From positions 1 through 23,548 of the forward strand of contig CAKOXX010000017.1 in assembly GCA_934130405.1 (NCBI GenBank): a stretch of DNA of 23,548 bases, written 5' to 3'. Under the pieces are notes generated by a model. The model saw only the letters and a program-made list of their open reading frames with translations. It was not told the origin of the DNA and made no database searches. This stretch comes from an uncultured Bacilli bacterium. Its GTDB lineage: Bacteria > Bacillota_I > Bacilli_A > RF39 > UBA660. Of this stretch, positions 1-7,963 are shown in pieces. Position numbers and translations under genes: made by a program. Numbering within the stretch: the stretch's first letter is position 1; every line of letters starts with the position of its first letter.

Positions 1-314
1 GAATAAGGCTTTGTTATGTAATCATCGCTCCCTAACTCTAGGCCTAAAATTCGGTCCAAATCCTGATCTCTTGCCGAAGTAAACAAAACTGGCACATCAG
101 GATATTTTTCGCGAATTGCTTTGATTACATCATAACCATTAACATCATCTCCTAACATAATATCTAGTATCCAAACATCAACCGGATTACCAATGTAGTT
201 GATGGCATCAGTTCCTCTTTCAAAACAAGTAACTTCATATCCTGCTTTTTCTAGATATAGTTTTACAACCGTTTGTAAATCAACTTCATCTTCTACAAAA
301 CATATTTTATACAT
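1..314 (-). CDS. Response regulator receiver domain, OmpR type (partial, runs off left edge)
   Basis: N-terminal 104 residues of a two-component response regulator; the rest lies outside the window. The receiver fold is complete in its key residues: acidic pocket E8-D9-E10, phosphoacceptor D51 in the segment WILDIMLGDD, switch residues T79-S80, and K102 in the segment DYITKPY. The wording around D51 and K102 is typical of OmpR/PhoB-type regulators, whose DNA-binding winged helix would follow beyond the edge. The ATG at 312-314 is preceded by GGTGGTGA on the minus strand. It is transcribed divergently from the germinant receptor operon. The partner histidine kinase is not visible and is presumably to the left. 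The regulated pathway cannot be inferred. Confidence 0.93.
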   Translation of the reverse strand, partial: MYKICFVEDEVDLQTVVKLYLEKAGYEVTCFERGTDAINYIGNPVDVWILDIMLGDDVNGYDVIKAIREKYPDVPVLFTSARDQDLDRILGLELGSDDYITKPY

Positions 315-332
315 CTTTAAATCACCACCACT

Positions 333-361
333 AGTATATCATCTATCTATCTAATTATCAC
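333..361 (-). promoter_or_regulatory. Possible promoter of the response regulator
   Basis: On the minus strand a TATACT -10 box (333-338) lies 17 bases from GTGATA (356-361), a 4/6 match to the -35 consensus, and about 20 bases upstream of the ATG. The spacer contains three copies of TAGA. The -35 is weak, so this is a tentative call. Confidence 0.35.
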
Positions 362-521
362 CTTCTTTTTATGATTTATCTAATTAACATTAACAGCTTC
401 ATTTTTTCTATTTATTCATCTATCACTTCCTTTCATGAGTTAAGTATATCTAATAAATTTGGTAGAAATATCTAGAAAATATGGGAAATTGTGGGAAGTA
501 TTAATATTTTTTATTATTATT

Positions 522-531
522 GGTCATACTA
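522..531 (+). promoter_or_regulatory. Candidate forespore (sigma F/G-like) -10 element before the ger operon
   Basis: GGTCATACTA fits both the sigma-F -10 pattern GGnnAnAnTR and the sigma-G pattern CATnHTA as known from Bacillus. No good -35 was found: TAATA at 502-506 has the right spacing but matches poorly. The expected start point would fall at the edge of the AGAGGTGA ribosome binding site (537-544), giving an unusually short leader. The rest of the 236-base gap at 315-550 shows nothing else recognisable. Confidence 0.3.
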
Positions 532-550
532 CTTTTAGAGGTGACTTTCT

Positions 551-1960
551 ATGTATGAAAAAATTTTTAAGAAGTTAAAAGATAATGGTGACTTAGTTAC
601 GCATGAGTTTTATCTAGGAAGTAATAAGTTAAATCTTATTCATAATGAAGTATTATGTAGTAGTGACTTTGTTAATCATTTTATTTTAATGAAACTTACC
701 GCTCTTTCAATTAATGCTAATGATGATGTTATTACTTTTCTTTATAATAATTTACCTGATAACACGGTTAAGGTTTTAACTAAGGAAAAGGAAATGCTCG
801 ACTATATCTATAAAGGGTTTGCACTTATTATTTATCAAGATAAAGCGATTGCAATTGAAGCGAAGGCATCACTTGACCGTGGTATTAATGATGCTAGTAG
901 TGAAATTACAATTAGAGGAAGTAAAGATGCTTTTAATGAAAATTTTAATACTAATTTAGGTTTAATAAGGAGAAGATTAAGAAGTGAGAACTGTTTTACG
1001 GAGTCTTTCTTTCTAGGAAAGGAGTCAAGAACCAAAACAGGTATTGTTTATATGAAGAATATCGCTTCTCTTAATACAGTTAATAAGGTTAAGTCTATTC
1101 TTAAAAATATCAAGATAGATGGTGTTATCGATAGTGGAATGTTGAAAAGCTATTTAGAAGATGATAAAAACTTTCTCTTTCCAACAGTACTAATGACAGA
1201 GCGCCCTGATAGAGTAAGTCAAGCACTTCTTGAAGGAAAGGTTTGTATTGTAGTTGATAATTCCCCTTATGTTTTAATAACGCCGTCTTTCTTTATTGAT
1301 TTTTTACATACACCTGATGATTATTACCAAAAAGCAATTAATGTCAGTTTCATCAGGGTAATTAGATTACTTGCTTTTATTATTTCTATTTTTACTCCTG
1401 CTATATATATTGCTCTTACTACTCATAATCAAGAAGCTCTTCCCCTATCATTCCTACTCAACTTTATGGCACAAAGACAAAGCGTCCCCTTCTCTGCTTT
1501 AACAGAAGCTTTATTTATGAGTATTTCTTTTGAAATATTACGAGAAAGTGATATTAGAAAACAATCATCAACTGGTAGTGCCGTTTCTATTCTTGGTGGT
1601 TTAATCTTAGGAGATGCTGCTGTATCAGCTGGTATTATTTCACCGATTATGATTATTGTTATTTCTATTTCTGCCATTTCTGGTCTTGCTTTCTCTTCGC
1701 AAGAAATGATTGCATCTCTTCGCTGGTTACGTTTTCTAATGATGTTTCTTGCTATGTTCTTTGGTATCTTCGGTATCTATATCGGATTTCTTTTCCTTCT
1801 TTCCTCTTTAGTAACTACCAAAGCCTTAAATTATCCTTACTTTGCCCCTTTCTCTCCGTTAATTAAAGAAGAGCTAGGAGATACTATTATTAAGTTACGA
1901 AGTAAAAAACGTCTTAAAAGAAATCCATTACTTACTAAGAATAAGAAAAGAGGGAACTAA
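551..1960 (+). CDS. Spore germination protein, GerA/GerKA family (receptor A subunit)
   Basis: A subunit of a GerA-type germinant receptor, an inner-membrane complex of the spore that senses nutrients and triggers germination. The 469-residue length is normal for the family (about 480). The N-terminal half (about 1-270) is soluble. The C-terminal half is a membrane domain with segments near 283-305, 345-395 and 400-425. The stretch SAVSILGGLILGDAAVSAG (about residues 342-360) is the family's most conserved motif, and VPFSALTEAL precedes it. The ATG follows AGAGGTGA by six bases. The stop codon is directly followed by the ATG of the C subunit, so the three genes form one operon. The A-C-B order is that of Bacillus subtilis gerK, but the germinant cannot be predicted. 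Confidence 0.95.
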   Translation: MYEKIFKKLKDNGDLVTHEFYLGSNKLNLIHNEVLCSSDFVNHFILMKLTALSINANDDVITFLYNNLPDNTVKVLTKEKEMLDYIYKGFALIIYQDKAIAIEAKASLDRGINDASSEITIRGSKDAFNENFNTNLGLIRRRLRSENCFTESFFLGKESRTKTGIVYMKNIASLNTVNKVKSILKNIKIDGVIDSGMLKSYLEDDKNFLFPTVLMTERPDRVSQALLEGKVCIVVDNSPYVLITPSFFIDFLHTPDDYYQKAINVSFIRVIRLLAFIISIFTPAIYIALTTHNQEALPLSFLLNFMAQRQSVPFSALTEALFMSISFEILRESDIRKQSSTGSAVSILGGLILGDAAVSAGIISPIMIIVISISAISGLAFSSQEMIASLRWLRFLMMFLAMFFGIFGIYIGFLFLLSSLVTTKALNYPYFAPFSPLIKEELGDTIIKLRSKKRLKRNPLLTKNKKRGN

Positions 1961-2899
1961 ATGAAAAAGATTATTATTCCAGTGTTAATTTTATTACTAC
2001 TTACTGGGTACACCCCTTATGTTGAAGTTAATGATTTAGTAATTGTTGATATGCTAGGTCTTGAAAAGGTTGATGATGATTATATATTAACTGTTAATAC
2101 GATTAAGGAAGAAAAAGATGACAATGCTACTAAGTCAACTTATCAAGCCGTTACTTTCAAAGGAAAAAGTCTTGGGAAAGTTTTTTTAGAAGCCAAGAAG
2201 ATTGAAACAAAGAAAGCTTATTATGGACATTTGAAGTTAATGGTTTTTAAAGAAGGTTTACTTGATAAAGAGTTAATTAATTTTCTGCAAAAAGAATTTA
2301 AAGAGATGAATTATTTAATTATTGGAACAGATAGTAATATTAAAGAGTTGTTTAATAAGTATGATAGTAGTAGTAAAATCATCAAAGCAGTTAATAAGGA
2401 AAAGATTAGTAATGCTGATATTTATCTAGCTACTTTTGAGGATTATCTTAAGGATATTGTTAATAAGAAAAGGGCTAGTACTTTACCAGTAGTAAGTCTT
2501 AATAATAATAACTTAGTAGTAAAAGGTTTGGAAACTTATCAAAAGAATATTCTTCTTGATAGAAAGCAAGCAAAGATTACTTATCTTTTAAATAACAAGA
2601 TTACTTCTTTTCATCAAAGTATTAAATTGAATGATAAATATTATGAAGTAGAATTTAATAATGTCAAAGTCCTTTATCAACAAGATAAGATTAATCTTTT
2701 AATGGATATCAAGTGTAGTGATGATGCCACAGGTAAAAAGACTAAGGAGTTAAAAACAGTGGTGCAAGAGTTATTTACTAAAGAAATTGAAGAGTTACTA
2801 ACCTTTCAAGATGATAAAGGTATTAAGTTAGTATTACTTTCTAACAAGAAGCCTGATATCAAGGTAAAATTAATGATTGGAGATGGTAGATATGATTAA
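1961..2899 (+). CDS. Spore germination protein, GerAC/GerKC family (C subunit), lipobox cysteine missing
   Basis: C subunit of the germinant receptor, which in this family is a lipoprotein held on the outer face of the spore inner membrane. Evidence is the position between A and B subunits and typical family wording: VEVNDLVIVDMLGLEKVDDDY after the signal sequence, and YYGHLKLMVFKEGLLDKE near 87-104. Length 312 is shorter than the usual 370-400, with the loss in the C-terminal part. The N-terminal signal is hydrophobic and ends in LLLLTGY (residues 16-22), where relatives have LTGC. The lipid-accepting cysteine is therefore replaced by tyrosine (TAC at 2009-2011, one base from TGC). The protein may be unlipidated and held by its uncleaved signal helix, or be impaired. 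The 3' end overlaps the B subunit start by eight bases. Confidence 0.9.
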   Translation: MKKIIIPVLILLLLTGYTPYVEVNDLVIVDMLGLEKVDDDYILTVNTIKEEKDDNATKSTYQAVTFKGKSLGKVFLEAKKIETKKAYYGHLKLMVFKEGLLDKELINFLQKEFKEMNYLIIGTDSNIKELFNKYDSSSKIIKAVNKEKISNADIYLATFEDYLKDIVNKKRASTLPVVSLNNNNLVVKGLETYQKNILLDRKQAKITYLLNNKITSFHQSIKLNDKYYEVEFNNVKVLYQQDKINLLMDIKCSDDATGKKTKELKTVVQELFTKEIEELLTFQDDKGIKLVLLSNKKPDIKVKLMIGDGRYD

Positions 2900-3731
2900 A
2901 AATAAGAATAATCAGTTATATATCTTTAGTTTAGCATTCTTTTTTACGCATTTCTTCTTTCTTTTATATGGTAATAATATTATCAAGATAAGTGGAAATG
3001 ATACATTACTTGCTTGTCTAGCTGGAATTATTTTAGATATTATTTTATTTCTATTATCTAAGAAATTTATTTATAAAAAGATAAAACCCAGTTATCTATT
3101 GATTCCTATTCTAATTATTTTTACAATTATTCTTTTAAAAGATACCGCTTTATTTATCAAGAGTAATTTCTTAAGAGAAGGTAATTTATTTTATATCATA
3201 CTCTTACTCATCTTAACTTCCTTATTGATTTCTAAAAGAGAATTAGATCAGATAGCACACCTTGCTTTTATCTCCTTACTTATCTTTTTTATCTTATTTT
3301 TAATTCAAGTAACAGGAACAACCCACTCTCTTGATGTTTCTTATTTAAGTAGTAATTTTAATTCTTCTAATATTATGAAAGGAGCCATACTCTTTAGCTG
3401 TTATACTTATCTTCCTTTTCTTTTATTCAGTATCTTTGCAACTGATAAAACTAAAAAAATGAGAAAAGCTTATCTTTTAGGATTTCTCTTCTCGTTATTA
3501 GTTGTTATTATTAAATACTTGATGATTGGTCTAGTACCATCATTTCTACTTAGTAAGTATTATGACTATCCTTATATGTTAGTAATGAATAAGATTTCAT
3601 CGTTCTTAATTTTCAATAGATTCTATGCTATTTTTAATATTTTCTTAATTCTTGATAGCACTATTGTCTTAGCTTGTTTATTTTCTTTTTTAAAAGGTTT
3701 TATCAAAGAGTTTAAGACTAGTTTTAATTAA
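2892..3731 (+). CDS. Spore germination permease-like protein, GerAB/GerKB family (B subunit)
   Basis: Multi-pass membrane subunit of the germinant receptor, of the amino-acid permease (APC) superfamily; in this family it is thought to bind the germinant. The protein is almost wholly hydrophobic, with about eight or nine membrane segments, and family assignment rests mainly on operon position plus this topology. The chosen ATG at 2892 has GGAG at 2879-2882 and overlaps the C subunit stop; an upstream in-frame TTG at 2877 has no ribosome binding site of its own. With 279 residues it is well below the usual 360 or so with ten segments. The N-terminal permease signature is weak, so it is a divergent or shortened member. 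No clear terminator follows. Confidence 0.82.
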   Translation: MIKNKNNQLYIFSLAFFFTHFFFLLYGNNIIKISGNDTLLACLAGIILDIILFLLSKKFIYKKIKPSYLLIPILIIFTIILLKDTALFIKSNFLREGNLFYIILLLILTSLLISKRELDQIAHLAFISLLIFFILFLIQVTGTTHSLDVSYLSSNFNSSNIMKGAILFSCYTYLPFLLFSIFATDKTKKMRKAYLLGFLFSLLVVIIKYLMIGLVPSFLLSKYYDYPYMLVMNKISSFLIFNRFYAIFNIFLILDSTIVLACLFSFLKGFIKEFKTSFN

Positions 3732-3768
3732 TACAAAACTCTGCATTATACAATTTGTACATAATTTA

Positions 3769-4545
3769 CTAGTATTTTTCTTTATTATAATAAACATTAG
3801 CAGGAAAACTATCTACTGAATACTTACTTGGTATTTTTTTCTTGTTCATTAATTTTGAATTTTTGTAAACATAAATATAATCAGTAGAACCAAAACAGCC
3901 ATGTATTTTGCTGTTTTCAACATACCTTTCACAACTAGTTTTTTTCTTTATTGTGATACCATTCTTAGCAAGAGCACTCTCATTAGTTTCAATTATATTT
4001 TTAGGAACAACTGGTATTTTAGCATATTCAATTAAGTCCATTTCAGTTGATATTTCTTCAAAATATTTATCACTTATTGCATAAGCAAAATCAGTTTCAC
4101 CAAGACTATCAAGACTACCTGGATTATAAAATACTATAATGGAGCTATTTTTAATTAAATATATTTCTCTAGTTAAGCACATTATAAATAATATTATTGG
4201 TAAAAAGATAATAATAAGAAACAAGATAAGTATGCTTTTATTTTTATTAATATCTCCTACTTTCTTTTTCTTGACAATACAAATTATAATAGCAATTAAA
4301 TATAAAATTCCCCCAATAAAAGAAATAATCTCTACTAATAAAAACCCAAGGTCTGTTATTATTGAGAAATAATAGCCAATAAAATTTGAACCAATTATAA
4401 ACAAATATAATATATTAATTATACTGCCGATAATGATATATTTATTACATTTTCTATCTTTGTTTTTAACTGCTAATATTATAGCTAATATTCCTAATAA
4501 GGAAATTATTACTGGTACAAAATAAATATAATTTTTAAGTTTCAT
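3769..4545 (-). CDS. Hypothetical membrane protein with extracytoplasmic C-terminal domain
   Basis: Not recognised. The 258 residues divide into an N-terminal membrane part with four predicted helices (about 5-26, 36-53, 60-91, 103-125) and a C-terminal part of about 130 residues without further helices, probably outside the cell. That part has a cysteine pair (C205, C217) that could form a disulfide, and a basic, tyrosine-rich tail. The ATG at 4545 is preceded by GAAAGG eight bases upstream, supporting a real gene. It converges with the germination operon, 37 bases from its end. Its very low GC matches the neighbouring 159-residue orphan. No function can be assigned. Confidence 0.7.
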   Translation of the reverse strand: MKLKNYIYFVPVIISLLGILAIILAVKNKDRKCNKYIIIGSIINILYLFIIGSNFIGYYFSIITDLGFLLVEIISFIGGILYLIAIIICIVKKKKVGDINKNKSILILFLIIIFLPIILFIMCLTREIYLIKNSSIIVFYNPGSLDSLGETDFAYAISDKYFEEISTEMDLIEYAKIPVVPKNIIETNESALAKNGITIKKKTSCERYVENSKIHGCFGSTDYIYVYKNSKLMNKKKIPSKYSVDSFPANVYYNKEKY

Positions 4546-4641
4546 TTAAAATGCCTTTCTATTCTCTTAGAAAATTAAAGAAGAGTTTAAATTTTTCTTT
4601 GCTGTCACACATAGGTCAACAGAGAATTCTCTTTCTGAAAA

Positions 4642-4757
4642 AGATAAAAAAATGGCTTGAGCAACTGAATTAAAAATACTACTACTTAGAGTATAGCTTA
4701 ATCATTGCAATTTTTTATAACTGCCATTTTTATTTTCATCTGTTTAAACAATTTATC
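4642..4757 (-). pseudogene. Decayed fragment of a second DUF2207-type gene
   Basis: On the minus strand two stretches in different frames match the C-terminal region of the intact DUF2207 protein encoded at 5372-7261. From 4757 the frame reads DKLFKQMKIKMA against DKLSKQMKIKMA (11 of 12 identical). From 4695 a different frame reads YTLSSSIFNSVAQAIFLS against YAVSNSISHSVNQAISSS (10 of 18). The 22 residues between these blocks in the intact protein are reduced to about 27 bases with stop codons, and the glycine-rich tail is absent. This is a non-functional remnant of a duplication. The rest of the 276-base gap (4546-4821) shows no other gene. Confidence 0.75.
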
Positions 4758-4821
4758 AGTTTAGTAAAGAATACTTTTTTACTTCACTAATTCACTATGA
4801 CAATTCTATTTAATAAAATTT

Positions 4822-5301
4822 TTATCTTAATTTTTGTTGCTCATGATTTTTTAATGTTTCAGCAAATTCATCATATTTTCGTGTATATTCTGATACTATA
4901 GTCATAAAATCTGAATTCGTTGTGTTAAAATTAATTTTAATTCTACTACCATTTATATTAACGGCATCAACACCCGAAAAATTATTTTGCATCGATTTAA
5001 TAGAATAATATCTTGTTACACCCATTGTTTTATGTTCTAAAAATGTATCTAAAAAATCATTTAGTATTTGTTCATATAAAACTAAACTATGATCTATGGT
5101 TATTCCTAAATTCAAATGTTTTTCAAAGTTAGTTTCAGGCACATAAATATTTAATGTACACATATCTTGACCATCTATTTTAGCATGCCAAAAATCCATT
5201 ACAGAATTTACTTTTTCTGTATCTGATAAAATTTGTGTTATATATTCTACAACTAATTTAGATTTTTCTGGTGCTAAAGCCTTCGCTTCTAATTTCTTCA
5301 T
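4822..5301 (-). CDS. Hypothetical cytoplasmic protein
   Basis: Not recognised. The 159 residues contain no signal peptide or membrane segment, so a soluble cytoplasmic protein is likely. The composition suggests an alternating alpha/beta fold: helix near 10-30, strands around 46-55 and 65-72, a helix at 73-92, strands near 113-127, and a helical C-terminus rich in E, K and Q. The ATG at 5301 follows AGAAGG about ten bases upstream. It lies between the intact DUF2207 gene and the decayed copy, so it may have travelled with or been trapped by that duplication. Confidence 0.65.
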   Translation of the reverse strand: MKKLEAKALAPEKSKLVVEYITQILSDTEKVNSVMDFWHAKIDGQDMCTLNIYVPETNFEKHLNLGITIDHSLVLYEQILNDFLDTFLEHKTMGVTRYYSIKSMQNNFSGVDAVNINGSRIKINFNTTNSDFMTIVSEYTRKYDEFAETLKNHEQQKLR

Positions 5302-5371
5302 ATTTCATTATCCTTCTATAATATTAAAAATTCTCATATATTTTGTTTTTATTTAAAAGTCGGAGGAAAAT

Positions 5372-7261
5372 CTAGAATCTTCCTCCTCCACCGCCTCCAC
5401 CGAAGCTTCCGCCACCACCGACTGATCCACCAGAGAATCCTCCTCCTGATGAAGAGGATGAAGCAGCTATTGAACTTCTTGATGAAGAAATTGCTTGATT
5501 AACTGAATGGGAAATACTATTACTTACAGCATAACCGATATAACTAAAGTCATTATCATAATAATATGGATATTGACTATAGGTATTATTATCCATTGAA
5601 GCCATTTTTATTTTCATCTGTTTAGATAATTTATCAGCACAACCTAAAACAGTTGCATATACTAAATATTTATCCCAGAAAGGAACTTCTAATAATTCTT
5701 TTTCATCAAATCTTGAAAAGTCTTCTAAGAACTTTTTATGGGCCATCCACATCTTATATTCCCTAGCACCATTTGGAGTATAGTTTTTTTGTCCTCCTAT
5801 AATAAGAGCAAGAATAGGTCCGATAATAACGGCCATGGTAGCTGGGAAAAAGTCAACTTCAAAGGCTAAGCTAAGAAGTGTTACACCAATACCAAGTAAA
5901 GCTATAATGACTGCTATTATCTGAACAGTACTCATATTAGCAAAAAAAGCTTTTTGCTTACCAGCACTTATTCCTGACTTAGTAAAACTGTTATATAGAT
6001 TGATAATACTTCTAGCATTTGATTCTTTAGAACAATACTTTTTGATTTTATTAAGCTCAACACTAGTACCGTCTCCTATATGATTAATAAACATTTCAAT
6101 AGCAAGATCTTCTGATTTAGTTAAATCAGTTCTTTTATCTTTATCTAAAATAAGTCTATAGTCTTTCTTATCTGCATCAATCGCTTCCACTTTCAATACT
6201 TTTTTATAGATTAGATTTAATATTGTAGCAGATAGACTCTTTTCTGTTACATTTTTATTTAATAAGTACTCTAAGACTTCTGGTCCATAATTTCCTGGAA
6301 AGTCACGATAATACTCCATAGCAAAGTCTGTCTTCTTAGAGTCTCTTGTCTTCTTAATAGCAAGAATTGTTAGAATAATTACTGATACATACCAGATAAT
6401 TGTTATTATCTTGATAGTATCATTTTCTTTTTTAATTTTGTCTCGTATAGAATTTGCTTCATCTGCTAATTTAGTTTGATAAGCAATAATATCTTCTTTT
6501 GCAGTCATACCACTAAGCTTAGTAGCATTTGGTACTAAATCTTTATTAAATAATAATCTGACACTTACTGCATTATAAGCACCGACAAAGTCTGAAGTAG
6601 CAAGAGCAGTCTTATTATCTACTCTTTTCATATAACCATTCAAAGGTCCATGTAACCATGCTCTAAAGTCACTATCTTCTCCTGGTAAATTGACTTGAAC
6701 TTTAAAGTCTTTAATATTTTCTTCATACTCATTACTAAAAATATTGAAAGCAAATTCAGCAATATCGTTATGAACTACTACTACATCAGGAATAGTATAT
6801 TCAATATAAAAAGCTTCGTTTCTACTAGAAGGATTATAGATTAATAAGTTAGTTCCAATAGTAGTATCAGTCTTAGTATAAACACCAATCTCACCCTTAT
6901 TAGCATAACTTACTAATGTAAAATAATTAACGGCATCATTTAAACTATTAAAAGTTAAACCACTTCTACTAACACTAGAAACTTTTAAATCAGTAATACC
7001 ACTACCATTATAAATACTACTTCCTTCTAAGTCACTTTCTACACCACTAAACTCTTTAGCAGTTCTATTTTTATAATTTATAGTTCTTCTTAAGCCATTA
7101 TAACTACCAGTTAATTCAAATATTTCTTTGACTTTAATACTGCCATCTGTCTCTATATCTATATTACTATAAAACTTTTCTGTCGTCTCCACAGCTTTAA
7201 CTGTACTAGGACTAAGTATAAAGAAACAAGCGATAAGAATTAATAAATATCGTTTTTTCAT
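5372..7261 (-). CDS. DUF2207 family membrane protein with glycine-rich C-terminal tail
   Basis: Predicted surface membrane protein of the DUF2207 family, whose biochemical role is not established. Order of parts: cleavable signal peptide (about 1-23), extracytoplasmic DUF2207 domain (about 25-250) with the early motif GLRRTI (56-61), a membrane helix at about 284-303, a cytoplasmic stretch with the family motif GPEVLEYLL, two further helices between about 445 and 490, and a tail of serine then almost pure glycine (about 596-629). The low-complexity GGGG tail is typical of this family and may be a flexible or membrane-apposed end. The ATG at 7261 follows AGGAGGA closely. It is downstream of lemA, a very common pairing, with a terminator-like hairpin between them. 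Confidence 0.92.
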   Translation of the reverse strand: MKKRYLLILIACFFILSPSTVKAVETTEKFYSNIDIETDGSIKVKEIFELTGSYNGLRRTINYKNRTAKEFSGVESDLEGSSIYNGSGITDLKVSSVSRSGLTFNSLNDAVNYFTLVSYANKGEIGVYTKTDTTIGTNLLIYNPSSRNEAFYIEYTIPDVVVVHNDIAEFAFNIFSNEYEENIKDFKVQVNLPGEDSDFRAWLHGPLNGYMKRVDNKTALATSDFVGAYNAVSVRLLFNKDLVPNATKLSGMTAKEDIIAYQTKLADEANSIRDKIKKENDTIKIITIIWYVSVIILTILAIKKTRDSKKTDFAMEYYRDFPGNYGPEVLEYLLNKNVTEKSLSATILNLIYKKVLKVEAIDADKKDYRLILDKDKRTDLTKSEDLAIEMFINHIGDGTSVELNKIKKYCSKESNARSIINLYNSFTKSGISAGKQKAFFANMSTVQIIAVIIALLGIGVTLLSLAFEVDFFPATMAVIIGPILALIIGGQKNYTPNGAREYKMWMAHKKFLEDFSRFDEKELLEVPFWDKYLVYATVLGCADKLSKQMKIKMASMDNNTYSQYPYYYDNDFSYIGYAVSNSISHSVNQAISSSRSSIAASSSSSGGGFSGGSVGGGGSFGGGGGGGRF

Positions 7262-7271
7262 ATGTCCTCCT

Positions 7272-7297
7272 AAAAAGACTTGCGTCTATAGCAAGTC
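7272..7297 (-). terminator. Attenuator-like hairpin between lemA and the DUF2207 gene
   Basis: Directly after the lemA stop codon the minus strand forms a perfect 7-bp stem, GACTTGC with GCAAGTC (7277-7297), a 7-base loop and then five T residues. The T-run is followed immediately by the AGGAGGA ribosome binding site of the DUF2207 gene. The layout suggests partial termination that lowers expression of the second gene. Confidence 0.6.
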
Positions 7298-7852
7298 CTA
7301 CTCAAATGATACTTTTGGTACTTCTCTATCTTTTTCATCAACTTTGAAGAATGTTTCTTCTTTAAAATGACAAAGATTAGCAACTATATTACTAGGTATA
7401 GTTTGTACTTTGTTATTATAAGTAAGTACTGTATCATTATAAAATTGTCTCATCATACTAATCTTATCTTCAGACTCTTTTAAATCTTTTTGTAAACTTA
7501 CAAAGTTTTCGTTAGCTTTTAGTTCTGGATAAGCTTCAGCTAAAGCGAATAATCTGTTTAACACTCCAGATAATTCTCCATTTGCTTTCATTTCTTCTTC
7601 CTTAGTAGAAGCATTAGCTACGGCATTTCTTGCCTTTACAACATCTTCAAAAGTACTTTTTTCGTGTTTAGCATATCCTTTTACAGTTTCTACTAAATTA
7701 GGAATAAGGTCGGCTCTTCTTTTTAGTTGAACGTCGATTTGACTCCATTGATCTTTTACTCTATTTCTTAATCCTACTAATGAATTATAAGTAATAATAA
7801 ACCATAGAGCTATTAGAACGATAACGATAACAACGATTAACCATACTGGCAT
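7298..7852 (-). CDS. lemA: LemA family protein
   Basis: LemA-family protein of 184 residues with one N-terminal membrane helix (about 3-22) and a long helical body outside the membrane. Family hallmarks are the YNSLVGLRNRVKDQWSQIDVQ region, the RRADLIPNLVETVKGYAKHE region that follows, AYPELKANENF, and the ending RQFYNDTVLTYNNKVQTIPSN. The function of LemA is not settled; it often sits next to DUF2207 proteins, as here. The ATG at 7852 is chosen because a perfect AAGGAGG precedes it by nine bases; a TTG at 7876 would extend the frame by eight residues but has no ribosome binding site. It is divergent from sspI. Confidence 0.95.
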   Translation of the reverse strand: MPVWLIVVIVIVLIALWFIITYNSLVGLRNRVKDQWSQIDVQLKRRADLIPNLVETVKGYAKHEKSTFEDVVKARNAVANASTKEEEMKANGELSGVLNRLFALAEAYPELKANENFVSLQKDLKESEDKISMMRQFYNDTVLTYNNKVQTIPSNIVANLCHFKEETFFKVDEKDREVPKVSFE

Positions 7853-7913
7853 CTTCTTTCCCTCCTTACACTTCAAGTATATCTTAATTTTTTAAAAAGC
7901 AAAAGCTTTTTTA

Positions 7914-7942
7914 GTATAATATTCATCAATTTGGTAAAAATA
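7914..7942 (+). promoter_or_regulatory. Candidate forespore promoter of sspI
   Basis: GTATA (7914-7918) fits the sigma-F -35 pattern GYATA, and GGTAAAAATA (7933-7942) fits the -10 pattern GGnnAnAnTR at every fixed base. Spacing is 14 bases, one shorter than usual in Bacillus. A forespore promoter is expected for an ssp gene. The predicted start point lies very close to the ribosome binding site at 7948-7956. Confidence 0.4.
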
Positions 7943-7963
7943 TGTCTAGGAGATGATATTTTT

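Noticed and set aside
340..355. TAGA tetranucleotide repeat in the response-regulator promoter spacer as a phase-variation switch
   Set aside because: Only three copies are present, too few to expect frequent slippage.
3732..3768. Terminator after the ger operon
   Set aside because: Only a 6-bp TACAAA/TTTGTA stem with a long loop and no proper T-run; too weak to call.
7894..7912. Hairpin AAAAAGC/GCTTTTT with T-run between lemA and sspI
   Set aside because: It lies between divergent genes where no transcript should end, and it is a simple A/T-rich palindrome.
7931..7963. TTG-initiated longer form of sspI
   Set aside because: It would start inside the candidate promoter, has no ribosome binding site, and adds 11 residues absent from SspI proteins.
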